The notes beneath the pieces were generated by a model, which did no database searches, was not told the origin of the DNA, and saw only the letters and a list, made by a program, of their open reading frames with translations. From positions 1,922,001 through 1,986,000 of the forward strand of contig CP085832.1 of NCBI GenBank assembly GCA_020809705.1: a stretch of DNA of 64,000 nucleotides, written 5' to 3'. Below are positions 13,901 through 26,193 of this stretch, piece by piece. The stretch comes from Calonectria ilicicola. Taxonomy: Eukaryota; Ascomycota; Sordariomycetes; Hypocreales; Nectriaceae. Position 1 is the stretch's first letter, and each line of letters begins with the position of its first letter. Both the position numbers and the translations under genes were made by a program.

Positions 13901-16900
13901 AAGGGCCTACCCTATCTCACTCCCTAATTAACCCTAACCTACCTGAGGGCCCGCTGCTCCGGGGATGGAGGCGGTGCCCTGTAACAGTGCCCGTGCAGTT
14001 ACGGAGCTCAGCTTCAATCTTGGAACGGCACATACATACGTATGTACGGCATCTTTTATCCGTTCGAGCTAGTTGCTCGCTTTCGTGAACCCGTTTCATG
14101 TCCGTCGGGACGCCTGGATATACGGCACCGGAACGTCCAGACTGGGTGGGTACATACGCGTATTCCCTATTAAAGAATTATTGTGGGATGCGGAACAGGT
14201 TCCCACCGCATGTGGATCGAGCGATATGACAAGAGCGGGCTAAGCAGTATTGATTTTCTGGAGATACCGAGGATAACGACTTGCGAGTTGCTGTTGGTGG
14301 AATCCTCTCGGCTGAGATGAGATAATCCCCGAGTCGAATGTGCAACTCCGATAAGCCCTACAGACCACACCCTATAAGTAGACTTGTATATGTGAATGCG
14401 TCTCGCCTTCGGATAGGGTGATACTTTGAAGGACACGTAATTTATTCACTAGCGCCACATGATAGCAATCGGCGTATAGCACAGTGTAAGCTTCAATAAT
14501 CTCCTGTCCTGCACCTGAGGCGAGGTTCACGTCATAGTGTCGTGTCGATCAACGGACTAGATGGCTTCCATCGTCCCCGATCTCTCTCGTCCGGGTGTGC
14601 TGAGCCCGTCTTCCTATCAGGAACACATGGTCGTAGCAGATTCAGTAACCGCGCAGGTATGTTTCTGAATGAGGGCCGATCTCTATATAGTAAACTCTGA
14701 AACAAATACGCAAACAATGAACCCATGCGTGTATAATTTACAATGATGGGTCAATATCAGGAATTTTCTTACCTCTTAATAAGAGCTTCGGTATGTGACG
14801 ACACAATCTCAATGTCAGTGTATACCACTGTGCGTCCGTTGGTTGAAGTGAGGGCCGGCTCATTTTGGCATCAAAGATTTCATTTAAGCACCCACAAGGA
14901 ACCCGTGGATATATGTATATTTATTTTCTCATTCATTCACGGATATATTATTCACCTGATACCCCTTATTCTATCATTAATCTTGCTATAGTGCCCACGC
15001 TTTGCTATTCTCCCCCCTGAAATCCCGAATAGCAGTGACAATAGCCTGGCAACTCAGCGACCACAGGACACAAGAACCTCGTCACGATTTTCTCCTGACC
15101 AGGGGATTCCGTTGAAAGATCAGGTTGGTTCACATCGCTCACAGCGAGAATGCCGCACTGCCTGGCGCCTAGAGCTCTAGACCATTTTTGACGATGCTGG
15201 CTCTGGTGTGGCTATTTCACAGCATATTGTCGGCACATGCCAGCATTTCCAATGGATACTTTGATGTTGGCGCTTGGTAGCATTTGGAGAGAGGATTACG
15301 ATTGCTTGAGGTCTATTTCTGCTATTTTTAACGACACAAATGCTCAGCACAACTACAAGTCTGGACACGACGGCCCTGAGTGATAGCATCTTAACGAATT
15401 GCTGCCCACCATCATACCATCCGAAACATAGCGGCATTGTGTTTGCAACGTCTACTTGCAACGATATCCTTGAAAATATAGGCGAGAAAAAGGAACGCGT
15501 GTAATTAAATGTGTGAATGTGAGGTGTACATTTGATAGTGCTGTGATGCGCATATTGCATGTGCGATATTGTGACAAGAAGAATAAGGCGTATTGCAATT
15601 TCAGTCGAGTCTGTGGCTGTAGATATTTCACAGGGGCCGCTGATTTTGGCTAAAAAGGCACAGGTATTCAGACATGCGTATACTAGTTTTATCACACACT
15701 ACCCCATTTCCCGTGGATAGCGAGCGGATGCTGTCATGTTTGGGTTTTCACCGTGATTCTCCTCCCTGAAAGAGCCTTTACATGTGGATGTGGATGACCA
15801 TTGCGGTTTTGTTCATTGCCTCTTCTCGCATGTTACTTGCCCCAGGCGGCTTTTTTCTCCGTGTTAGTAGCACTTATGATGGCCGATGACTCGACTGGAT
15901 GACCGACAATCGCCACCTGCGGTCGCTTCATGCACTGTTACCTTGTTGCAAAATCCAGGATTTGAAGCCGCCAGATCGTTCGCCGGCAACCCTTACGGTT
16001 CCCCTGGACGATAGGGGCCATTATGACCCCCGGCAATTCGTCTAAATAGGGATCTATAACACTCCTCCCTGGATCTAGGTTTCCTCTCAAGCTGGATATT
16101 AGTAAAGTCAGATCAAGTATGCCCAGCATCGTAGCCACCGCCCGACAAGTCGGCGCTGACCTCAGCAAGACTGGCTGCGTTTCCGTTGAATGGTGTATAG
16201 CGGCCACTGCTACTTCATCTATTTACGATGTACAGTGCGACGTCGATTTCCAACACGAGGATGATGTTATGGGTTTGGGTGATAACTTGAACTCCTGGCA
16301 TTCGAATGGCAGTACATCGGCGGCCGCCTTATCGCTCTCAACATTAGAATACATTGTGTTTTACAGTGCTCCAATAGGTATTTATATTGACAATAGATCA
16401 TTCCATATACCATGGCACTCTATTTAAGAAGCGTGGTAAACATGCGCATTGGACTTTCTCAATGGGGACTGCTTTTTTTCCCATCCAGTTAATGTACAAG
16501 CACATCAGTATTCGTCTTTCTACTATACAACGTCTATATTATACACCGTTAAATTTCGTAACCCATTCATTATTCCACCCAGCGAACCCAGAGAGAAAAT
16601 TTCTATACCGCTACTTTACACAACTTGATGCAAGAAGCCAGGGTCTTCACCGCATCGAAGATGGCCCTGATACCAAGGCCACATATGGGTTTCGTGCATA
16701 TGCCGTGTAGCCCAGCGTAGCTGACATCGCGCTATATCTGTACTACAATCGCGGGGAAAGAAAGAGAAGTCTCATGATTGTCCTCCTGTCGGGGCACACA
16801 AAGAAAGAGTCGCTCGGCTCGATGCGTGAAGCGTGACACGGTCATAAAGACACGAGTCTCAGATCGCTCGTTGAGGCAGATCGCCAAGGCCCAACCGAGA

Positions 16901-17065
16901 AGGACGAAATGAGGAGATTCTTATGTCGTCCAAGGTAGGTAGGGGTTAACGAGATCAACTAGCGAAATGTGATTGGGTCATGTTGATGTTTGCCCAAGAG
17001 CATGTATCACGATGAGAGAGGACGACAGGGAAGATAGGGGATCGAGATGGATCGTATTATCGCGA
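13901..17065. other. Compositionally distinct interval with telomere-like hexamers and weak coding-like fragments
   Basis: From about 13.9 to 16.9 kb the sequence looks different from its flanks, with more A+T and short simple motifs. It opens with two CCCTAA hexamers 10 bp apart (13922-13937) and a 14-bp perfect palindrome at 14033-14046. Plus-strand fragments at 14561-14656 (ATG, 32 codons, then GTATGT) and 15182-15259 look coding-like but cannot be joined into a convincing gene. It may be a decayed gene or insertion. Confidence 0.3.
14561..14656 (+). pseudogene. Possible first exon of a decayed or unrecognised gene
   Basis: An ATG at 14561 opens 32 codons starting MASIVPDLSRPGVLSPSSYQ and ending at a good donor (GTATGT at 14657). 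Candidate acceptors in phase lie at 14760 and 14990, but the frames behind them are short, so no full product can be built. The reading is coding-like only; the family is unknown. Confidence 0.15.
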
Positions 17066-18592
17066 TTAGCAGTCACACCGCTCATAGTGTCGCGGGAATG
17101 GAACGACGTCGCGGATATTGGGCACACCCGTCAGGTAACTTATCAAACGATCAAAGCCCAGACCGAAGCCACCGTGAGGGGGGCAGCCCCAGCGACGCAG
17201 GTCGAGATACCAGGCCAACTCCTTGCCCTTGGGAGATTTTTTGTTGGGGACGGGGAGCCCGAGGGCCCGCATGTTCTCCTCGAGCTGAGGCAAACGGTGC
17301 TCACGCATGGAGCCGCCTGCAAGCTCGCCAAGGTTGGGTACCAGGAGGTCGAAGCAGTCAACCGTCGGGCCTTCTGGAGGCGAGCCGGCGGACTGGCGCA
17401 TGTAGAATGCCTTGATCTCACGCGGGTATTGCGTGATAAAGATGGGTACATAGGCGTCGGCGACTGGGTCGTAACCGATTTGTTCGGCTAGGTACTTTTC
17501 GTGCTCCGACTGAAGACCCGAGCCCCAAGTAGGCTTGTGTTCGAAACGGTCGGCAATGGGTTGGAGCATCTCAATAGCCTCGCTGTAGGTGACACGAGGC
17601 CATCTTTCGGGCGTGAGCAAGCCTCGCCATCGACGGTCCAGCTGAGTCTGGTCAACCAGGTCTTCAAAAGCATGGCGCTCAGCAGGATCCTTGGAATCTA
17701 GGCGGTTCTTTTGGAGCTCAGTTGCAGCATTTAGTTCTTTAAGACCTTGGGCCAAGGAGGTTAACATGCGTTGGGCCAAGTCCATAACTTCATCCATGTC
17801 CTGGGTGAAGCTCATTTCGGCTTCTAGCATGTAAAATTCGCTCAGATGCCTGGAAGTGTCACTCTGCTCGGCACGGAAGGTTGGCGACAGAGTCCACACG
17901 TTACCAAGAGCCTGAGCTAGGGCCTCAAGATGCAGTTGAGATGAGACAGTCAGGTACTTGGGATCACGAAAGAATTCGGTGGGGCCGCCAGCCTTGACGG
18001 CGAAGGCTTCGCCAGCACCTTCACAATCAGAAGAGGTAATGATGGGGGGGTGGGTCTGCTGGAACTTTTCGCGAAAGAAGAACTGAGTTAGGAGAGCGGT
18101 GGCATCCGAGCGGAAGCGGAGCATGGTGGAGTTGAGGGGGGTGCGAGAACGCAGATGAGAGATAGTGCGGAGGCTCTCGGGAGTTTGATACTTGTTCTGG
18201 ATTGGATATGACTGCGGGGGGTTCGTTGTTAGTTGAGATCAGTCTTAGTGAAAGCGAGGGGATCATGCAAGGCGTTCTATGTCAACATACCTGGGGATCA
18301 GATGGGCCTAGAATTTCTACTTCAGTGACCTGGAGCTCAGCTGTAGTATTTGCCTTGGGAGCATTGGTGGTGGCATTGGCAGTGGGTGATGTTTCTTCAG
18401 GGGCAAATGATGCTTCCGCAGCATTGGCCTTGGCGGTGTGCCTGCTGTTACCCGCGGGTCCATCCTGTGATACGTCTTCGGCCGGATTGGGCTGTGTTTT
18501 GGTTTCATTCACCCATGTTCCTTTGAGACGTACAGCAGCACCGGGGCGCATTCTGGCTAGCGTTAGCAATTGCTATGAATGTGTTTGGATAA

Positions 18593-18623
<31 letters not shown>

Positions 18624-18979
18624 TGAAGTGAAGACAAGATAGGATAGGGAGAGGGAGACGATTGAGTAAGTTGGGATGAGAAGAGAGTTCAAAGAACATA
18701 CTCGGTTGCTAGGTTTTTGTCGACTACGACTTGAACCGGCCTCATTGAAGAGCCATCGGTAATGTCGATGAAGCGCACGCCAGAGCTTTTGCGAACTGAT
18801 CTCACCCACCCGCAGACCTCGACATCCTGGGCCGGAACCGCTGGGCGCCAGGCCTTGAGGTCGGAAACGGTCTTGATGGATTGCGGATGTTGACTAGAGA
18901 CACGGACAGAGTAGCTTCGCCGGGGGTGCCAGGGTCTGGGAGCGACCCTTGAGAGGCTGGCGGTGCGTAGGAAGCGCAT
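17066..18979 (-). CDS. slm5: Asparaginyl-tRNA synthetase, mitochondrial type
   Basis: Class II aminoacyl-tRNA synthetase charging tRNA-Asn, predicted for mitochondria (yeast Slm5 type). Model: complement of 17066-18211, 18291-18552 and 18702-18979, 561 aa; both introns are GT-AG (donor GTATGT) with phase preserved. The start at 18979 gives an Arg/Ser-rich presequence (MRFLRTASLSRVAPRPWHPR) with no acidic residues; an ATG 60 nt upstream is in frame but less presequence-like. An N-terminal OB fold follows (VEVCGWVRSVRKSSGVRFID), then an acidic/Ala-rich insert in exon 2, then the catalytic core with motif 2 (FRAEQSDTSRHLSEFYMLEAE region) and motif 3 (GFGLGFDRL, about 527-535). The Arg-Ala-Glu and Asn-type C-terminus (VVPFPR) separate it from AspRS. 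Intron 1 carries a GAAA microsatellite. Confidence 0.95.
18591..18623. repeat. (GAAA)n microsatellite in AsnRS intron 1
   Basis: About eight GAAA units on the plus strand, inside the first intron of the minus-strand AsnRS gene, where they read as a TTTC tract between donor and acceptor. Confidence 0.9.
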
Positions 18980-21900
18980 CGTGGTGGATGTGAAAGTGAG
19001 GGTGTGATTGATAGGGTGGGTTGACCAGATGGCCGGCAATTGGCTGAAACTAGCTCGTGCAGAAACAAAGCTGCGACATTGAATATTGCGGACGATGAAG
19101 ACGTCGCAATGACGTCGTGGGAGCAGAGGATGACTCGTGATCTACTATGCTAGAAACCCAGGACGATGCAGTTGGCGTTGGTTGACATGAGATGAGTCGA
19201 TCAAGCTAAAGTGGAGAAACGTGATTGGTGGGCGGCGGGAAAAAAAAAACGAACAACCCCTACCAACCAGGCCGGTGGTCGAGTTAAGGTAAGCAGGGCA
19301 GGGCAGGGCAGCCAAGGGAAGCTGGAAAAACCGTTACGCCGCACGGCATCTGGGCATCTGGGCACATCTGGTGCACGGCAGCGGGCCCGGATCGCTGGGA
19401 GCGAGGGCCCAACACTGGGCGTGACAGGGCCTGGAGCACCACCTGAGGCCCCCTGGAGCCTCTGGAACACTTGGCTCCAGCGGTGCTGGCCTCTTGTTGC
19501 TTTTTCGGCTGCGCTCGTCCTGGTTCTATCGGTGGTGGATGGAGCGGCCAAGCCACCGTCATCATGGGGCCCTCGCCCGAGAGGCGGGTTTCAGTGCGAG
19601 CCAGCCAGCCAGCCAGCCAACAACGCCGCCAACTGCCCTGGGCTGGGCTGGGGCTGGCTGGGGGCACGCATGCCACGCCCGAACCCGCATCCGATAAACC
19701 GGCCGATCGGTGCAAAGTACTATCTTTGGAAGTCGAGCACGAGGGAGGACTATGAGCTATGAGGTGCATATCTAGAGGCACGTACAAGCTTGAGACAAAC
19801 TACATGTGGGTGGGTTGCTCCTGTTGCTGCTGCTTTCTCCCCGTCTCCCTCTCTCTCTCTGTGCCTGAATGCAGCAATGCGGGAGGACATGATATGACAC
19901 GACACGACACGGCGCCAATGTGTGCGATGGACACGGCAGAGACGCAGAAGGGCAGAAAGGTAGAGACAGAGGAATACGACCAACCAACCTTTCCTTCTTT
20001 TCTCAAACCTCGCAGTAGCGGTCATCCATCGGATCCCACATCATATCATCCTCCAAAAGAAATTTGGAAGGGCAGAAAAAAGAACTGACAAGCCAACCTT
20101 GAATAACACAGGACGAAACTTACCCACCCCAATAAAGCGCCACATCATTTTCACATATTATTACCATATTTCTTATTCTTATTTCTGATCACTTGCTTCC
20201 TTTTCTTTTTCTTTTCTTTTCCCCTTCTTCCCCTCTTCTGAACCAAACTCTGCCCTCCCCTCCCCGAGAATGATCGGCATCCCACATGTTCAACATCAAA
20301 CCAAAGCATTTTTCCGCCCCAGCGGTCATTCTGTCTCTTACTAAACGGGACCGAACGGTAGCGTGCATGGGTTAGTTAGCTCTCATCCTTCCCTTGTTAC
20401 TTTTTTCTCTCTCTCTCTCTGTTTTTTTTTGCTTTTTATTTTTTTTTTTTCGTCCTTTCCTTGGTGGTCCATCACATCCCACACCCCCGAACCTGCATTC
20501 AAGTTCAAACAGAGAACTCGCATATCCGGCCTCGCACAGCAGATCTCAAAACACACCGACACTTGCGACGAGGGGGAGAAAAAAACGAGTGAAAGAGGAA
20601 ATTAAAAAGAAAGGTCAGAAAGAACAAGCGCACACAGCATCCATCCATCCACCCATCCATCCATCCATTTCCCCCCCTTTCCGCCCCCATCTCAGCCTCA
20701 GTTTTTGGTTGTCTCGCAATCCGCGTCTTGACTGGGTCCTCGATGGCCCTTGGCCCTTGTCTCACATTTTCATGCTTGGCCCACTTTGGCTTCTCAGTTG
20801 GTTATTCCGGTCTTTCTCTGGCGTTGGGGGCCCGCCACAACTCACTTGCTGCGCTTGGTGTTGTGGTCGTTGTCATTGCTGCCGTCATGGCATGTCCAGC
20901 TGCAGGCTAGCTAGGGCCATCGGTTTTTTACTTCTTCTGGTTTCTTTTTCTATGCCTCGTTTCGGTGGCTGATTACGAAACATACAGCTATTTGTCCGTG
21001 ACATTTTAATATTTCTCGACTCTTTTCTCATCTGGCTTGTTTTTTTTTTCTTGTTGTGAGCCCGCCGCCGTGTTATTCCTTTGTGCCACCCCCCCTCTCA
21101 CTCACCCCACAAACACGCTCACACTTCACACTCACACTCACACTCATCACACTAAACTGGCTCTGCTCTCTGTCTGCCTATCTCTGTCTCTTTTTTTTTT
21201 CTTCTTTGCTTCCCCTGGTCGTCATCATCTGTCCTTCCCACCCCCCCTCTCTGGCCCTGGCTGTGGACTCAAGCTTCGAACCAGGCGAGATGAATAGTGT
21301 TCCACAGATCTTGATTCGCAACAATGTCCCGGCAAGTTCCTGTCTCATAGCCCCGACGAACATTGCCCTCCTCCCCTGTCCTGGTCGTCAAAGGCGGCCT
21401 AACCAACGACGCCGCCGACTGGATCCGTCCGAGATCGCGGCGCCGCCTGTGTTGCCGTGCGATCGTGCAGCAGCTCCACGGTTCCCGACAGTTTGACGCC
21501 CAGTGTACCGTCCGTCCCGTCAACTTGGATGCTGGACCACGCACCCCCCTCCCTGTAGTTCCCTGTAGTGCCTTGTTTTGGGTGTCCTCGCTGTCTTGGC
21601 CTCCTCAAGGCACATAGGTAGGTGGGTAGGTCTGCCTGTCTGCCCGTCCATCTGTCTGTCTGTCTGTCTGTATGTCCATTGTCTGGTCCCTTGTCCCCAG
21701 GCCCCCATCTCTTCCCGTCGCCCCCCTGTCCCGGCGCCGTCCCTCAATTGTCTTGTTCCTGTCTTGCATTGAATATGTATTGCATTTGCCTCCCGCCGCC
21801 TCTTCGCAGGTGCGCATCGGCCCCGGTGAGTGTGTGTCCAACAAAAAAGCCATTGCCGCGTACCTAAACTGTGCACCCGGTCTTGACGTACCCATAAAAG

Positions 21901-22549
21901 TCGCCGCTGTGCTTGCCTTTGTTCTCCCGGCTCCTTGGCTTGTTTCCTCGCCTCTTTGGGCGAGCCTGTCCTAAACAAGTGGTTCAGATCTTGGACATAT
22001 TGGGTCACACAGCTAGTCGACACCCTTTCCCCTCTCGCTTGTGCCCCCGGGGTCAACAGTCTGAATGCCGCCGCCCCAGTGACATGAGCGAGTTGCTTTT
22101 TTGCAGTTGACCGTCTGATGTACATATAAGGCCTTCGTCGCCTTCGGCGTGGAGCAGATGCAGTCCTCTCTTTTCATCCACCTTCAGTCTCATCCTCTTT
22201 GACAATCCTCTTCTCTCGTCTTACACTCTCTTACACTCTCTTGCCTCTTCAACTTCTCTCGTCGTCACTCATCTTCTCTTGTCGCCGCGTTATCTCTCTC
22301 TGCCTCTCTCTCTCTCTTTCAACCCGTGCCATCGACGGCACGGCACTCCTCCTCATTCTCTTATACCATCACTACCGCTACCACCACCATTGCTTCTTCT
22401 GCCACTATTACTGCCACCATCACCACTACTACTACCATTGCCCTCCCACTGAGGGGAAATTGAGCCCAACATTGAGGCTCTGCTTTTGGTGACGACACAT
22501 CTCCACAATCCAGGCAACATTGCCGTTGCAATTACAATTCCACCTCGTC
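18980..22549. other. Divergent intergenic region, AsnRS and PARG-like promoters and leader
   Basis: No gene seen. 19270-19700 is G+C-rich with short tandem motifs (GGGCA at 19289, CCAG at 19603-19620). From about 20.1 kb the plus strand becomes strongly pyrimidine-rich with T and CT runs, a TCCA cluster near 20640-20668 and a TCTG array at 21652-21672. The last kilobase probably contains promoter and leader of the PARG-like gene at 22550. Confidence 0.5.
21652..21672. repeat. (TCTG)n microsatellite
   Basis: About five perfect TCTG units with degenerate copies on both sides. Confidence 0.85.
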
Positions 22550-23587
22550 ATGGCTCCTTCTAGATCAAGCCGGGTGCGGCCTTCGGAAGTGGCGGCTGAC
22601 ACCAAACGCAACTTCATCCCCCTCGTCAAGAAAAACTATGGCGAAATGTTTCCTCCCTACTCGTATCTCTATCGGCAACCCATCTTACAGCTCGCAATTC
22701 AACGCCAACCCAGCACACGCCCCCCTGCCTTCCAAATCGAGGTTGGAGACCCCGTTATGAAGGCCATTACCTACGCAGCATTGGACACGCAGACGAGTGA
22801 GGCAGCTGGCGGAAGCCGAGTTCGCATCCCATTCATCTGTGCTGCCAACGAAAGACGTCCCGGAGGAGACTGGGAGACAGGATGTGTGGGATATGAAGAG
22901 AAGCTTTGCCGGCGAAGTAATCTTTCAGCAACTCTCAACAGCCCTTGGCCAAACTCGCCAGAGCCAAGCAACTACCCAATCCCAGTCCAGGGTGGAATCC
23001 TATCCGACTCGGTTGTGGTCTGCCGAGGACCTCATGACCGCTATGACAGACTAGAGAGCTGGTTCGACCTACCTGTTGTTTCGGTGCCTCCAACACGGTG
23101 GCCGAAGCTCAAGGACGGCGGCATGAAGTATTCATTTGCAGAGGAGCGCGATATGACGCGAGATAAGCTCCGTGGCGCTCTCCGTATCTGCCTATACAAT
23201 GGATATGACCGGGTAGTCATTGGCGACTTTGGGCTGGGCAATGGTTATCGCAACCCACCCCAGGAGCTGGCCGAGCTCTGGCGCGACGTCTTCCTGTTTG
23301 ACCCAGACCTGCGCGGGCAGTTTGCCTATGTGGTCTTCGTCTTTGAGGACCCAATGCAGAGCACAACGCGACACATCCAAGATGAAATCGCCAAGAAGGA
23401 GAACGGGGCCAAGGGCAAGTCCCGAGCCGGCTCATCATCGTCATCAAGCTCATCACGGAGTCACAGCAGCAGCGCTTCTCCACTGACTGACCGACAGATC
23501 TTTGAGCAGGTCTTCAGCCCCGCCGAGGTCGACCGAGTCCTGAGACAGCCTGACCCACGATATGGACTCGGCATGATTACGACCTGA
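22550..23587 (+). CDS. Microbial-type PARG catalytic domain protein (DUF2263/TIGR02452)
   Basis: Predicted ADP-ribosyl hydrolase of the macrodomain-related microbial-type PARG family, which would remove ADP-ribose from proteins; substrate unknown. Single exon, 345 aa from MAPSRSSR; the frame has another ATG 30 nt upstream, less likely. An N-terminal helical part (about 20-75) precedes the signature at about 98-125: AANERRPGGDWETG, then GYEEKLCRRSNL. This matches the family pattern of an Asn, a Gly-Gly loop and a paired-Glu element. The domain continues through VQGGILSDSVVVCRGP, GALRICLYNGYDRVVIGDFG and GYRNPPQELAELW. A Ser-rich linker at about 290-310 precedes a short C-terminal tail. Odd: the usual QEE is YEE here. 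The domain assignment is strong; catalytic activity is inferred. Confidence 0.88.
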   Translation: MAPSRSSRVRPSEVAADTKRNFIPLVKKNYGEMFPPYSYLYRQPILQLAIQRQPSTRPPAFQIEVGDPVMKAITYAALDTQTSEAAGGSRVRIPFICAANERRPGGDWETGCVGYEEKLCRRSNLSATLNSPWPNSPEPSNYPIPVQGGILSDSVVVCRGPHDRYDRLESWFDLPVVSVPPTRWPKLKDGGMKYSFAEERDMTRDKLRGALRICLYNGYDRVVIGDFGLGNGYRNPPQELAELWRDVFLFDPDLRGQFAYVVFVFEDPMQSTTRHIQDEIAKKENGAKGKSRAGSSSSSSSSRSHSSSASPLTDRQIFEQVFSPAEVDRVLRQPDPRYGLGMITT

Positions 23588-25208
23588 TTCGTCCCCCTCC
23601 CTCCCTTCCCTCCCAAGAGGCCTTGTAACTGGTTGGTGGCATGACTGGCCCTGCCGTCCGGGACCTGTGTCTTGACCGACCGGGAACACGGTCCGGGATG
23701 GAGATGTTTTGGAAAAGGAAAACAAAAAAACCGAGAAAAGGAAAAAAAAATTAATAATCGAAAAAAACATCCAGCCTACACACACACACGCATGCAGGCA
23801 CCAGCACACACACGCCCCTCCTTCGTCCTACATTCCCTTTGGGGATTGACCGGCCTGACGGGACCTGGTGCGACGTTTCTTTTTCTTTGGGATTTTTCCT
23901 GGTTTTTGTTTTTTTGCTGCAGTTGTCCGCTTTTGGTGTGGTCAACCAACGGCTGCTGGGCGCTTAGACGAAGGACTGCATGACGCAAGCTAAGCCTGGC
24001 TTCACAAAACGGGACGCAGACGAGAAGAGAGAAGAAGACCAGGAGCGCGAGTGTGCGCGGGTCTGTACCACGTTTTTCTTTTTTCTCTTTGGGGAAATAC
24101 TTTTTTGGTCTGTATGCGTATCTCCGGGCAGATAATACTGACCCTTGCTTGTACTTTTTTTTTTTTTTTTTTCTCTCTGCCTTTGGTTCTTTTCTTTTCT
24201 TTTCTTTTTTTTTTGGCCCTTTCGGTTCGGATGAAAGGGGGGCTGATGGAGGAGTCAAAAGGGATCGCACCGGATCCTGCTCTAGTCAATTCGGGCGCAA
24301 CGGGGTTTGATTTGTTTTTTCCTGGCTGCAATTTTTCTTTTCTTTTTTTCCCGTCTGCTTTCTTCTGCTTGTGTTGGGTGGTGGGTGTTGGGTGTACACT
24401 GTAAGGTTAGCTTCCCATTTTGTCTCATGTGTCCAACGAGTTGTCTTCTTGTTACCTCGTGTTGCAGCACCCCGATCCACCGGCCTGGGGGAAAAAAAGG
24501 GAACGGCCAGGAGTGGATCTGGGAAACCGGAATTGTGCTGTGCATACGGACTAATTTTGTTTATTATTTTTATTCGAACTCGGCCGAGATGGGGGGCCCA
24601 GGTATCTTGGTAGTATTAGCAACAGAGAATACCAATCTATTAAAACAAGACAAGACCAAAGGGGAAAGAAACTAGTCTTCACGTGCAAAATACGACGCCA
24701 GCATAGTCAGGTCAATTCAAGTCAAGTAATCAACCGTCAGGCACCAACCACTGGACACACTGTCGCTGACTGTCGTCACAGAACCAACAAATGCACAAAA
24801 CAACGTGGACGGCACACACACATACATGCACACACACTCACGCACACACCCCTGTTGTCACTTTCACAACCACAACCACATCCCCATCCAAATCCAAATC
24901 CACAATCTCTCTCTCTCTCTCTTCTCTCCGGTCTGTGGCCTCTGCTGCTCCTCTCCCGCTCTCTCTAGTCTGTACCCCTCCCTAATGAGCCAAGGCCCCA
25001 AACCCAAGACATGGATGGCACCGCACCCGCCTAGCCTCGGTCCTTGACGTGCAACAGCAGCTTGCCAATCGCCTCGCTCCCGCCCACTGAATCCATCTGC
25101 ACGCAAGCGCGCATGCGACTACTGTACTGTCTGTCGTTGATGTCCTTCTATTTCATCCTTCCCCACCGCCACCCCCCCGCCTTAAATGGGTGGAGTTGAG
25201 GGGGGACG

Positions 25209-25247
25209 AGGGAGGGAGGGAGGGAGGGAGGGAGGGAGGGAGGGAGA
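25209..25247. repeat. (GGGA)n microsatellite
   Basis: About nine GGGA units in a purine-rich tract. Confidence 0.9.
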
Positions 25248-26168
25248 GGGAGGGGCATGGGGCGCTGATTAGCGAGCCATGGAATTTCTTCTCTCAGTTG
25301 ACGCTTGACCGCTTCCCCCCCTCCTCCTCCTCCCCCCTCTCTCCCCTGTGTCAGGTAAGTAAAATTGTAAAAATGAAAACAAATAAAATAAAAATAAATA
25401 ATGAGAAACCATCAAAACGGTCAAAATGAAAATAAAAATTGGAACAGGCAGGGGGGAAGATGAAAAATAAAATAAAAATAAAACAATAAACCATGCCATG
25501 TAGTAGCGTCGTGTCGTGTCGTGTCGTGGATGTGTGTACTGACTGGACTAGCCCAACCTCCCCGCCCTGTCCCCCCTCCACTCTCCCTCATCGGCCCCGT
25601 TGAGGCTGCTGCGGCCATGACGGCGCACCAGGGCCCTTGCTGATGAGAGCTTGCCGGAATGGTGTGGGCTGACCCAGGGAATCAAGTTCAATCATACATG
25701 GCCAAGGAGGGGTGGTATTGAAACAATGACAGACATGCCATCGACTTGGGGGAGGGTTGCTATAGATGGAACTCGACAGGTCAAGGAACCAACGTCAACC
25801 ATGTGCCGAAAATTATCGGTACACCTCTCGAGTCCCCCTGTTCCATCGGTTTACTATCATTTTTTCATTTTTCATTTTTTTTATTTTTTATTAGTGAGGA
25901 GCCCAAGCCATCCTCGCTTTATAACCCACCATCTTGTTTTGGCTTTTTGTTGTATATGCCCTCCTTCGCTGTCCTCCTAATCGTAGTACCTCCCCCCCCT
26001 CCCCCTCCTAAGGACGCCAGAAAACGCCGTAGAACGAAGCAAAGCCTCGCCCGCAACATCCGCCCGTCCCCCGGCTGTGGCCGCAACCGCCTCGATGCAA
26101 GATAACGCATAAAATCCTGGGACAAGGACAACACACATCTTCTCTCCCCCTCCCCCTCCATTCCCCTC

Positions 26169-26193
26169 TTTTTTTTTTTTTTTTTTTTTTTTT
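26169..26193. repeat. 25-nt poly-T run
   Basis: Uninterrupted T run on the plus strand within a longer pyrimidine tract. Confidence 0.95.

Noticed and set aside
15177..15695. 172-codon minus-strand frame
   Set aside because: No motif or convincing codon bias, and it lies in a region with other decayed-looking fragments.
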